This document shows positions 49,409 to 59,760 of a DNA stretch of 64,000 nt, piece after piece. This DNA is from Triglochin maritima (lineage: Eukaryota > Streptophyta > Magnoliopsida > Alismatales > Juncaginaceae). The translations under genes and the position numbers were made by a program. How positions within the stretch are numbered: the first letter of the stretch is position 1; each line of letters begins with the position of its first letter. Below the pieces are notes generated by a model. The model was given only the letters and a program-made list of their open reading frames with translations. It made no database searches and had not been told where the DNA came from. The stretch is from positions 11,504,501 to 11,568,500 of the forward strand of contig OY821775.1 of assembly GCA_963682175.1 (NCBI GenBank), in the 5' to 3' direction.

Positions 49409-49852
49409 AAAGCATGTACATAAACACAAGGATATCCATACACCAGTGACCACCTCCTCGATGGCCATCGACACACCATTATTCATTTGACGATCAAGAT
49501 GGTGATCGACCGTTAGAATCAGCCACCACCGCTCCAACCTCTCCATCCTAGACCTACGAACAACCGACTTAGTCGACCGTCGGAGCACGCCATTGATGGC
49601 TTTAAGATAATTAGTTGAGTCATGGTCCCGAAGAACGGTGCCATCGGAACCATATGCCTTGGAGTCACTAAGGGTCTCAAGTGGATGAGGCGAGTTTATG
49701 AAAGCGTTGAGTGCGATAGCTAGCCGTGGATGTGCATGGTCAAGTGAGTAGAGACCACTCCCGGTTGGAAGGAAAGGGTGAGAAGGGGAAGATTTCTCTT
49801 CTGGTTGGAGGATGAAGAGCTTACCCATCGGAGAATATAACACTTTCTACAT
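49409..49852 (-). pseudogene. Class-3 lipase (plastid lipase PLIP-like) last-exon fragment
   Basis: The frame contains VLYSPMGKLFILQPEE, SHPFLPTGSGLYSL, FINSPHPLETLSDSKAYGS and LRDHDSTNYLKAINGVLR. I recognise this as the C-terminal segment of plant class-3 lipases of the PLIP/PLA1 type, downstream of the GXSXG serine region. A plausible acceptor (TTTGTGATGTAG) precedes it at 49853. No exon carrying the catalytic serine is found to the right before the MULE at 50228 or beyond it at 56788. The segment between GLYSL and LNAF also looks shortened. It is probably a gene relic; identity is from memory of the family. Confidence 0.5.
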
Positions 49853-50218
49853 CACAAAGAAAGATGTCAGTTAGATGTGCATCAAAATAATATAGTCCAG
49901 TGTTGCTTGATTTCAAAGAGATAGAAAAGCAATCAAATTTCACTTGGTGAGTTATTAGATTGTTGTAGGTCATTAAATTTCAAAGGTATGTGATACTCAA
50001 GGATAATTAAGCATAAAGATAGGCAATTTTACAAGTCTATTATCATGTATAGTAAGATGATTCAAGGCACTTCTAGATTTAGAAGTTGATTCTAGATTTA
50101 GAAGTTTACTTCGTAAGTACGAATGTCATCCAAACCAAGCTTCCAAATAAACAATAATAAAATATTACTAACTTTTAAGTGCGTTGACGCGGACACAACA
50201 TCTGACTTAATTTAGAGA
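49853..50218. other. Spacer between lipase relic and MULE
   Basis: No coding or structural signal apart from a short direct repeat of TTCTAGATTTAGAAGTT around 50070-50105. Confidence 0.4.
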
Positions 50219-50227
50219 CGTATTCTA

Positions 50228-50284
50228 CTGAACTGTTAAACATCGCCCCAAAATTACTTAAATCGTCCATTGAAATTACCAAAT
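50228..50284 (+). repeat. MULE left terminal inverted repeat
   Basis: Inverted copy of about 56718-56778; includes GCCCCAAAATTACTTAAATC and AATTACCAAATTGCCC. Confidence 0.9.
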
Positions 50285-50374
50285 TGCCCTTCCTCCTATT
50301 TTTGCTTATATATCTCACAATTTCACTTTTTTTTCAAAACTTTCTCTTCCTATACCTACTACACAAGATTACGA

Positions 50375-53107
50375 ATGTCTCGGAGGCCAGGGAAGTAGCC
50401 AGCAGTTCCCCCGGTGTACCCGTATGAGGTAACATTACGTTATTTATTTGTTTAAAAAAAAAAAAATCGTCGGCGTCCGAGGGAGACGCCCCCCGCATGG
50501 GGCGGGCGTCCGAGGAAGCCGCTCCCCCCATAGGGGGAGCGGCTTCCGAGGACGCCCGACCCATGCGGGGGGCGTCTACCTCGGACGCCGACCCGTAGCG
50601 GAAGACGTCTGCGGAAGACGTCTCCCCGATGGGGGAGACGTCTTCGGAAGACGTCTCCCCGTAGGAGGCGGCGTCTCCGACAGACGCCTCCACCTTGCGG
50701 GAGGCGTCTCTCGCAGACGCCTCCACCTTTTTTGTTTTTTTAATTAATAAATATCATAATTACTTTAATAAATAGTGATAAATCAAAAAAATTAATTTAA
50801 CAAATTCTTATTAAGTTTAACATTTGTGATATTTAGTTTTAACAAATTTTGATTTAGTTTAACAATTGTTTTAATTTAGTTTAACAAATTTTGATTTAGT
50901 TTAACAATTTTGATAATTTAGTTTAACAAATTTTGATTTAGTTTAACAATTTTGATAAATATGATAATTTAGTTTAACAAATTTTGATTTAGTTTAACAA
51001 TTTTGATAAATATGATAATTTAGTTTAACAAATTTAACAAATTTGTATTTAAAATTTCAATTAATAGTCATCGGGTCACAATGGAGGGAAAGGCAAGTCG
51101 ATACCATTACACGCCTTCCGTTCTTTAGTTGATGATTCAGCACCGCGTCATCCACGTAGACGGGGGATATCTGCTTCGGTCAGGAGGGAGAGGGAGGCAT
51201 TACGTCGTCGTGAGGAGGATGATTCCTTCGATGATGAGCATGTGGATAGTTTCGACGACGAGAGCGACGATGATGGCCCGTATGAGTTAGTGCGGCCGGA
51301 GGTGGAGAGACAGGGGGATTATAGTGGAGGACGTGGTCGAGCGGGTACTTCTACTTCCGCCGGATGGATGGTGCGGAAGGGTAGGGGTGGGAGGTTTACG
51401 ACCGGGGATTCGAGCTCGTGCACTGTTGATCCCCGCGCTCAGAAGAAGAAGAGGGTCCAGGACGATTCTTGGATCGTGAGCAGTATGACGCCTGGTGGTC
51501 CTTTAGATGGGAGCGTCATTCCTAGTTTCTGGGGTCACATTGCTAGACGGATCTGGGACGGAGAGGATCGGAAGGTTCTGAAGTGCCATAATCGGCACAG
51601 AGCCTGTACAGCACTACAGGGTTGGCGGTCTACACTGAGTGCTGATATCAGAGAGGAGATTAGTGCCACGCATTTGGGGCACTTACCGTACAGCATGTTC
51701 CCTTATCTCGACATGCCTTTGATTTCGGCGTTTGTGGAGCGGTGGCAGCCTGACACCAACACTTTTCACATGCCTTTCGGAGAGATGACGATCATGCTTC
51801 ACGATGTTTTCCAGATCCTGTGCATTCCTGTGGATGGTCGTCTGGTTAGTGCTCAGGGGTCGACGTCTGAGCTGAGGTGTTATGTGGCAGAGTTGCTTGG
51901 TGTCACACCTGATGGTCTGGCGAGAGATACAGCTTTATGGAGTGGTGGTGGTGTCGGCATCGACTCCCTTGAGGACCTATGCAGACGGGCACGACCTCCG
52001 CGGGCCGATGATACACAGTTGACGGCGTACCTATTCTTGATGCTCGGAGCCGTCTTGTTTGTCGACAAGAGTGGTTGTCGGATCAGACCACGCGATCTAC
52101 TGGAGGCTAGGGACCCGGAGACCGTTCGTGAGTACTCGTGGGGGTCAGCGACGTTGGCATACCTGTACCGGCAGCTTGGGATAGCTAGCCGTGTGGATTG
52201 TTCTGGGATTGCAGGTTGTCTTACGCTGCTGCAGGCGTGGATATACGAGTACTTTCCTGCATTCCGCCCGCATCGTGAGCGGAAGATTATCGACGAGGGT
52301 CATCCACGTTCGGGTATGTGGGCTGTCCGGAGCGAGGACAAGAGCGATGGACGATTGCGTTCCATCCGCGCACGGCTTGATCAGATGACTGCATCAGAGG
52401 TATCAAACTTTACACCATTTATTTAATTTTAAGATGTATTATTATTAATGTGTTAAACTTTAGGTGGAGTGGTTACCCTATGGTCCTGACCCAGCAGCGG
52501 ATGTCCCGAGGACTTTATTGATGAGTCTTATTCGTTATCGGGATATCATAGAGCCTTATATGCCCGATCGGGTCTTGCGTCAGTTAGGATATGTTCAGGT
52601 GATCCCGGTTGACATTCCGACACCAGAGCATGCGGTGTGGTCTGCGACAGCAGCGACGTACGACGTCAGGTTCCCCGCTTCTACAGCGGAATCGACTTGG
52701 CGGACATTTCCGAGATCATGCCGATTGTTCCTTGGCGACTTCAGACGTAGTCGCGACCCCTCCGAGTGTGATGCACGTTATCTTGATTGGTTCGGTAGTT
52801 ACTCACATCCTATCATCGTCCGTGGTGCCTCCCGGAGAGCAGATCGACCACCAGATAGGACGTGTGGCGATCTGGTAATTTTTTCATTTTATCTATATTT
52901 ATTTGTACCGTATAATTTGTTAATGTACGCTAATGTTATTGTTATGTGCAGTGGATGGGTAAGATGATACGGGCTGTAGACCCAATCTTGCAGATGAGGG
53001 ACGAGCTGCCAGACGATGCCAGAGCTGCATGCGGAGATTTGGATGAGATCATACACTCGTGGCATACTCAGTTAGGCATCTCCGACCATGATTCGGATGA
53101 TGAGTAG
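50375..53107 (+). CDS. Plant mobile domain (PMD) protein encoded in the MULE (4 exons)
   Basis: PMD (aminotransferase-like, PF10536) proteins are found in plant transposons and in domesticated silencing factors of the MAIN/MAIL family; the molecular role in transposons is unknown. Exons: candidate first exon 50375-50428, then 51068-52399, 52464-52874 and 52952-53107, all GT-AG and in frame. The N-terminus is low-complexity and acidic/arginine-rich. The PMD core begins near THLGHLPYSMFPYLDMPLIS, with VERWQPDTNTFHMPFGEMTI and ILCIPVDGRLV, and continues across the intron to VEWLPYGPDP. The C-terminus is acidic (SDHDSDDE). Main exons are open for 632 codons. The candidate first exon (starting ATGTCTCGG) contains TAG at 50396-50398, so either that exon is mutated or translation starts in exon 2. 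Intron 1 (639 bp) holds the hairpin array and an AT-rich tandem repeat. Confidence 0.85.
50468..50728. repeat. GC-rich hairpin array, left subterminal
   Basis: Successive inverted repeats with short ATG/ATA loops: GACGCCCCCCGCATGGGGC/GGGCGTC, GCCGCTCCCC/GGGGAGCGGC, GACGTCTCCCC/GGGGGAGACGTC, and a GACGCCTCCACC/GGGAGGCGTC type unit, joined by TCCGAGGA- or TGCGGA-like spacers. Lies in intron 1 of the PMD gene, about 240 bp from the element end. Confidence 0.9.
50800..51055. repeat. AT-rich tandem repeat in PMD intron 1
   Basis: Repeats of TTTAGTTTAACAAATTTTGA / TTTAACAATTTTGATAAATA, with units of about 20-50 bp. Confidence 0.85.
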
Positions 53108-53116
53108 GCTGATCTG

Positions 53117-53510
53117 TTGTACCATACTCTTACTATTTGCATTTATATTTATTTATCTGTTGTACGCTTATTGTTTGTATTTGTGTTTTGCTTATCTGTT
53201 GTACGCTTACTATTTGCATTTATATTTGTTTATCTGTCGTACGCTTATTGTTTGTATTTGTGTTTTGCTTATCTGTTGTACGCTTATTATTTGTATTTGT
53301 GTTTGATAACCTGTCGTATTATTATATATAATGCAAATAAAGCAAACATATCAAAACATATTACATAATAAAGCAACACTATATAATGTACAAACATATC
53401 AAAACATATTACATAATTATACAAACATATCAAAACATATTACATAATTATACAAACATATCAAAACATATTACATAATTATACAAACATATCAAAACAT
53501 ATTACATAAT
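53117..53510. repeat. Two tandem repeats between the convergent MULE genes
   Basis: 53117-53310: about five units of 39 bp containing CTGTTGTACGCTTATTGTTT. 53340-53510: about five units, mostly 31 bp, containing ACAAACATATCAAAACATAT. The second array overlaps the stop codon of the OTU reading frame (53492-53494). Confidence 0.88.
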
Positions 53511-56500
53511 TGTTGCCAATATGCTATCCTATTTTGGTACTCCAGCTCCCATCCAATAACACTCTCATCTCGTATTTGATACCACAGAGTCGCTATAGGA
53601 GGTACGGGGAATCCCTCATTCAATTCCAAACGAATGTAATGAGCGTAACTCCCTAAATGAGCAATAATCAACTCTCTGCACAGTCTCGTCACGGTAGGCG
53701 GACTCTCCCAAGGTAGAACTGTAAGACATGGGTACAATGAACCATCATTTCCGAGAGAGAAGAACATAACTGCACACTTGTAAAAATTTGCAATGGGAAA
53801 CAAGTCCGTCCACGTCTCCATATAGTGATTCTCGCCACAAGGTCCCCCGCCCCAATTAATCCGGTGACGAGCCTCCGCCACACCGTCGTAGTATACGTGC
53901 TCATAAAAAGATGGGTTCGCAGCTATCTCATTTGAAATCGAATGACGGGCGAGTTGCCAATTGTCTTCACCACCGTGGAAAACATCGGCGACACATCGAA
54001 ATCCACAGTTTCCATCAGCACGTACATCATTCCACTGGTGTAGGAATGGCATAATGATTCCTGGAATTCTATCTCCATATGGGAAGTCGTCTACGTCAGC
54101 CCGCCCAGTCACTACAATATGAACAAAAAATACAGTTACATATAATAACAAAAGATACATATTTACTGAAATAAATAACAAAATTATAATAATAATAAAT
54201 ATAGGGATGGTATACCTGATCCTCCCCTCACAGACGAAGAACCAGAAGATCGACCACGACCTTTGCTTCTACTACCGGAAGAACGACCACGACCTCTACT
54301 CCCACTACCTGAAGATCGACCACTACCTCGCTCTGCATACTCAAACGCACTAGGGTCCCGTCGTGTCGACTTTCCCCTTGGTCGACCTCGTAGCTTTGTT
54401 TTTACTGCAGGCTCTTTCAAATTCGAATGTTCGGGGTGTAGCTGCTCAAATAAAACCCGAGAGGCAGATCGAATTACGGTAGGGTCACTTCCTGCAATCT
54501 CATCAACCAGACTGCGAAAATGTTCGGCGTCTTGAGCTGCCTGAGACACAAACTCTGCGTTCCCGGCTCCTTCTCCAATGACAAGTGTCCTCCAGAACGG
54601 ATGAATCTGCTCTAAGTAAATTCCGTTTTCTGATTCAAGACATCCACGGATGGTACATGCGCAAGGTATCCCATGAGAAGTCAGAAAAGCGCACTCGCAA
54701 CGATATTCAACTTCATCATCTAACTGTTGCATTCTCTTCACCTCCTGACTCAGCAACTGCAAACAGTGATGCGAAACTCTACCATTTATGTGACGATATA
54801 GAGCATGTCCGAAATTAATCAAATTTCGCCGTCTCGAGTCTTCAAGAAAGTTTCGAATATTCGTCAGCTGCATTTCAGTAGCCGCGTTGACGCGCTCGAA
54901 AAGAGTGTCCAGAGCTGCAGTCGATGTAGAAATCCACTCTTTTAGAGCCGAATGAGCATTTTCGACCCTACAATTCGTGGTGTTCCCAAAATGAAGGACT
55001 TTGTTCGTCCAATTCAGCACAAACTTTTCTTTATGCACCAACCACGTGGTGTCCAGATACTCCGTGATAGCCGGCCACGATCTATACAAATCTTTCAGAG
55101 CATACACAGCTCTATCATACTCGGTTTCTGAAGTAGAAAGCATGATCTTCCTCCATCTTCCACGCTTCAAAGTCTCTGCCATCTCCTTATTCTTGCCGAA
55201 TACGTGGTATGCGTAATTCAATACGTCTTTGTTGATGTGCCATGTGCAGAGTAAATGAGCAGAGTCAGGAAAAACCTCTCTCACTGGTCGCATAAGGCCT
55301 AACCCCCGGTCTGTTATTATTGCAGTCGGGCTGACAGTCCCCAATAACAGATCTCTCAACTTCTCCATCACCCACAAATAACTGGAGTAAGATTCATCCA
55401 TCAAAATCGCATATCCAATAAGGAAATTCATGTTTGCTGGTGTGACCCCAATCCTTTCGAACAAAGGCATCTTATACTTGTTCGTCTTGTAAGTCGAATC
55501 CATGCAGATAACGAAAGGATATGTCCGCAACAACTGGACTGACGTCGGATGTGCCAAAAAAGCGTGAGTGACGACATCAGTTTCTGGATCCGCCATAATC
55601 CAATGTAAGTACTCACACTGCACTGCTTGGTAGAGAAACTGCTGGACGGGATTCCGATCTTCAGATTTTGTCCTCCTCGTGTAATCTGTGAAATTATAAA
55701 TATGCCTTTGATTTGGATTGTCCTCCGGGAATTTTTCTTTTACTGCCTTCAAGATGTTCCGTGGTTTTGCTTGCGCCTTTGTCATATCACGAACAATCTT
55801 CTTCGCCCCAGAACTTAGACCACTAATTTGACGATGACCCTCTGGATAAACTGCCAGTCTGTGGTTGTGATGTCCGTGAGCACTATTATAAACCACAACT
55901 CATTCATCACGATCTCGTCGCTCCACCACTTTTATTAAGAAACGGCAACCGCAACCCTTTCTTTTGGTGTTTCTTCGAAGTGCAGTATCCATATCCCGAG
56001 ACTCCATTTGATTTCGCCGGTCGCATCTCAAATAACAATCCATCCGACTATCTGATCTTGTTTTGTACGACGACACGACCAAAAAAAACCCAGCTCCGAT
56101 AGCTACTTGTTTGGCCCATTTACATGCTTCATCGATTGTTTCAAAGATTTGTGTAGTTTGAAATAACTCACTGTAATCCACTCTATCACCAACGAAATCT
56201 GGAACCTACAAAAATAAAATCGAAATTAAAAAAATAAAAAAATAAAATCGAAATTAAAAAAATTAAAAAATAAAGTCGAAATTAAAAAAACAAAATCAAA
56301 AAAAAAAAAACAGGCGTCTGTATTAGACGCTGACCCCATGGCAGGGGCGTCTGTGTTAAACGCCTTCCCCAACGGTAAGGCGTCTGCGTAGGACGCCTTG
56401 CCGTAGGGAAGGGCGTCTAATACAGACGCCTTACCCATGGGGAGGACGTCTACATAAGACGCCTCTCCCATTGTGTAGGCGTCTGCGTTAGACGCCTCGG

Positions 56501-56623
56501 CCATGGGGAGGGCGTCCTACGCAGACGCCCTCACCATGGGGGAGGCGTCTAATGCAGACGCTCGGCCCAAAAATTTCCCCGCGCCAGGCTTACCTCACCC
56601 GATGCATCACCCTCGCCAGACAT
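53492..56623 (-). CDS. MULE transposase fused to OTU-type cysteine protease domain (3 exons, one in-frame stop)
   Basis: Exons on the minus strand: 56623-56594 (MSGEGDASGE), 56205-54216 and 54111-53492; total about 879 codons. Exon 2 opens with a MuDR/FAR1-like N-terminal domain (DCYLRCDRRNQMESRD, TKRKGCGCRFLIKVVERRD). The MULE transposase core follows: FVICMDSTYKTNKYKMPLFE (first Asp), AIITDRGLGLMRP (second Asp) and CRVENAHSALKEW (candidate Glu). A SWIM-type zinc finger YRCECAFLTSHGIPCACT comes next (CxC...CxC, last ligand Cys rather than His), then an RGRGRSSGS tail. The 104-bp intron 54112-54215 joins this to an OTU domain with DGNCGFRCVAD (catalytic Cys) and SYAHYIRLEL (candidate His). 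TGA at 55902-55900 interrupts the frame where copy C has TGG (Trp), so this copy is disabled unless read through. The fusion rests on clean GT-AG signals and frame. Confidence 0.88.
56206..56593 (-). other. Intron 1 of the transposase gene
   Basis: 388 bp with donor GGTGAG/GTAAGC and acceptor TTTTTGTAG. It contains the right-hand hairpin array and A-rich repeats of AAAATCGAAATTAAAAAAAT (56214-56300). Confidence 0.85.
56313..56567. repeat. GC-rich hairpin array, right subterminal
   Basis: About eight units of roughly 33 bp, each containing GGCGTCTGYRTWAGACGCC and a CCCATGGGGA-like centre, so nearly every unit can fold on itself and with its neighbour. About 210 bp from the element end, mirroring 50468-50728. 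Confidence 0.92.
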
Positions 56624-56710
56624 TTTCGTGGTGTTTTTACTGATAAATTATGAATATACAAGACCATAGGCCTTATTTATAGACACGGGACGATATGGGT
56701 ATTAAATATA

Positions 56711-56778
56711 TTGTTAAGGGCAATTTGGTAATTTCAAGGGGCGATTTAAGTAGTTTTGGGGCGACGTTTAGTAGTTCC
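56711..56778 (-). repeat. MULE right terminal inverted repeat
   Basis: Inverted counterpart of 50228-50284; the end of the element is at 56778, before the CGTATTCTA duplication. Confidence 0.9.
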
Positions 56779-56787
56779 CGTATTCTA

Positions 56788-57384
56788 TTTAACATCTCAT
56801 GTGCTGCTTTGAAATTTTCACCTCAGTACATTTCCAAAATATTATTTTTAAAATATGGAACAAAACTATGATACGCATTTTGTTTTCTCTATCCAAAACG
56901 GCCGTTTAAATAATAACTCCTCTCCCTCATCAAACCCACGAAACCACCACCTCGCTTAAAACGTCATCCTCCCAAATACCCACAACAATTGTTCCGACCC
57001 TCTCAAAATAAAAACATTTGTTCGCACCACTTCCGCACCTCTCCGGTACTTGTTCAAATAAGTACCTGTTATCCCCAGTGGTCTTATAATAAGTGAACAT
57101 ATATTTTGTTTTTGTTTTTTTTGACGTTTTTAAAAAATAAGTGTGTTATTTATTTTGTTCATTCTATTTTAGAGTATTTTCTTTGGATTTTGTTGTCTTT
57201 TCATTTTTTAAATGTAATTGGCAATAGAATTTTAGGATGTCAAAACAAAAAATGTGTGCAAAACGTACTTTCTCTGCTCACTCGCTTTATGGGGGACTAG
57301 CGTCTCCCGCAAAAGTTGTCACCCCCGCATAGTTTTAGTTGATATTTTGATAATAATTAGGGTTAGGGTTTATTATATTTTAAT
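56788..57384. other. Intergenic, no gene recognised
   Basis: AT-rich, with no coding signal. Confidence 0.4.
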
Positions 57385-57900
57385 AACGTTGGATTTTCAA
57401 GATTTAAATTTTTTCTAAGGGACGTTATCGTCTTGTCACCCCCGTCACCTCATCGGCGATGTGTAATTTGGTAAAACTTTCTGACTAACAAAAAACTCAC
57501 TGTAATCTACCACATTAATACCGAAAATTTGGAACAGAACCAGAAATAATTTGAGATAACATACTGTATATTTTTTAGATTTTTTTATTAATTTTTTTAT
57601 AGACGGGGTGGTGTCTGCAACACACACCTCCCCATAGGGGGCGTCTCCGAAGGATGCCCCATAATTTTTTTATTTTTTATATATTTTTTACTAAAAAGTA
57701 ATTGAAAATTTACTATATTTGAGTAAACTGGGACGTCCGTTGTTTCTTTTCCTGTTCTCAAAGATATTATTTTTTATGATTAGGAGAAAGATGAAGAGAA
57801 AGTGAAATGAAGAGAGAGATATGAGTAGAAATGAGAGAATGACAAAACGGTAATTAACACAGACGATTTGAGTAATTTACGGATGACGTTTAGAAATACG
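57385..57900 (-). mobile_element. MULE 5'-terminal fragment (copy E)
   Basis: Reads on the minus strand: terminus near 57900 (CTAAACGTCATCCGTAAATT with CTCAAATCGTC), then sequence shared with the right part of copy C, a short GC-rich hairpin segment (GGCGTCTCCGAAGGATGCCCC at about 57640-57661), and a degraded second transposase exon (GTGGTAGATTACAGTGAG, near 57510-57493). It is truncated there. The flanking block 57390-57452 recurs near 5018-5085. Confidence 0.65.
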
Positions 57901-58321
57901 ATTTATTTATCATCGAAAGATGCTTACACTGAACATAAACCATTAAGAATATAAAGAAAGAAAAAAGAATTATGAGATCACAAACTGAATTTTAGGTAGA
58001 GTCGTTATACACGGACGCGCGCGTCCGTGACGCTTCCTACGTGGACGGACCAGTCAGCTGCCAGTTCAGCGTCCAGTCAGCCAAAACTTCTACGCGGGGA
58101 AAAGTAAATTACGAATTTTTGGGTGCGACGGTTCATTTCCCAAAATCACGATTAGACGGTTAGACTTCACGTACATCAGTAGCGACGGTACAACATTCGA
58201 GTAACTTTCCTCCCAAGTCTTCTCATTTTCCATTCCCCATTTCACCTGGAGTTCCTTTCCATACGCTCATCCAAAACCTTCATTCCTGTTTTAGTCGAAC
58301 GAAAATTATAACCAGGCGAAA
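57901..58321. other. Upstream region of the Ulp1-like gene, with 18-bp palindrome
   Basis: Contains the perfect palindrome ACGGACGCGCGCGTCCGT near 58011-58028 in a locally GC-rich stretch. It may be near the terminus of the next transposon, but the other end is outside the window so this cannot be tested here. Confidence 0.4.
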
Positions 58322-59099
58322 ATGGATCCTTCTCTACCTGAAACCTCCATCGCTCCTGAAATTGTAGCCGCTCAGGTGTTGTGTCAACCACGTTCTTTCT
58401 GGTTCATTTTAAGGTTCATTATTGGCCTCTAACAATTTTTTTGGTGGTTTAAGGGAAGCACGTACTACTTCCGCGAAACCAAGTGCGGTTTCACGACCCT
58501 TCACAAGCAGTTCGACCGGATGAAGGAGGAGGAGAAAAATGTCTTCCAACGGACGCCTTTCGGTCACTTCCTCTCCTTTCCCCACGTCACAACTGACAAC
58601 GAGATACTGGGTTGGTTCGTCGAACACTTCGACGCCAATGAAGTCGGTCTGAGAATAGCCACTGGGGTGGTCCCATTTACGGTAGAAGACGTCGCCCTTC
58701 TACTTGGACTAAGAGCACATGGGCAGAGAGTGGATATGGAAGCCATGTACGTAGAGAAACGTGACGGGGTTAACCTCGACAACACCCAACTACTGGGTCA
58801 TCTTACCGCCACGAGCAAGATGGGCGAGGAGGAGGAGCACGTCCGACTCCTTATTTCTATGATTTTCAATCATTTTTTTGTTTTTCGATGGATCACTGCG
58901 AAGTAAAGCGTGGTACACGAAGCACCTTAAGAACCTCAAGCGCCTGAAGAGATATGCGTGGTCAAATGCGGTTCACACTTTCTTGGTTGAAGGCCTGGAG
59001 GAAGCCCAACGGGACTTCTCGAGGAGGAGATTGTCAGCGAACTTCTCTATGAAGCAGGGCTACGTGTATGGTTGCGTTGTCGTATTACAAGTAAGCATC

Positions 59100-59760
59100 T
59101 TGGTCCGGAATGAGTGTTGTGTCAGTCCGGAGTAGTGTTGGTTTATGTCCGGAATAAGTGTTTTGTCTGTCCGGGATAAGTCTCGTGTCTGTCCGGAATA
59201 GTGTTGTCTCTGTCTGGAATAAGTGTCTTGAGGTTATCCGGGAAAAGTATTACGTATGTCCGGAATAGTGTTTTGTCTGTCCGGAATAAGTGTGTTGCCT
59301 GTCCGGAATAGTCCTGTATATGTCCGGAATGATTGTCTTGTATGTCCGGAATACGTATTGTGTCTGTCCGGAATAAGTATTTTGTCTGTCCGGAATAAGA
59401 GTTTTGTCTGTCCGGAATAAGAGTTTGTCTGTCCGGAATAGTGTTGCGTCTGTCCGGAATACGTATTGTGTCTGTCCGGAAAAAATATTTTGTCTGTTCG
59501 GAATAGTGTTGCGTCTGTCCGGAATAAGAGTTGCGTCTGTCCGGAATAAGTATTTGTCTGTCCGGAATAGTGTTGCGTCTGTCCGGAATAAGAGTTGCGT
59601 CTGTCCGGAATAAGAGTTTGTCTGTCCGGAATAGTCCTCTATATGTCCGGAATGATTGTCCTGTCTGTCCAGAATACGTATTGTGTCTGTCTGGAATAAG
59701 TATTTTGTCTGTCCGAGATAGTGTTGCGTCTGTCCGGAATAAGAGTTGTGTCTGTCCTGG
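59100..59760 (+). repeat. TGTCCGGAATAAG minisatellite in intron 2 of the Ulp1-like gene
   Basis: About 30 units of 20-24 bp, core TCTGTCCGGAATA(A)G. Fills almost the whole intron 59091-59801. Confidence 0.95.

Larger units (their letters stand above)
50228..56778. mobile_element. MULE (Mutator-like element), near-complete, 6.55 kb (copy D)
   Basis: Flanked by the 9-bp duplication CGTATTCTA (50219-50227 and 56779-56787), the Mutator hallmark. Long terminal inverted repeats: the left one (GAACTGTTAAACATCGCCCC at 50230, continuing through ACTTAAATCG and AATTACCAAATTGCCC) matches the reverse complement of 56711-56778 over at least 55 bp with few differences. Two gene units point at each other: a plant mobile domain gene (plus) and a transposase-OTU gene (minus), like the convergent mudrA/mudrB layout of maize MuDR. 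Both first introns carry hairpin arrays. Confidence 0.95.

Noticed and set aside
50334..50747. Alanine/serine-rich and glycine/arginine-rich open frames over the left hairpin array
   Set aside because: Translations of the GC-rich hairpin array in an intron; same for 56226-56504.
53117..53368. Hydrophobic Leu/Tyr/Cys-rich frames looking like membrane proteins
   Set aside because: All are readings of the 39-bp tandem repeat between the two MULE genes.
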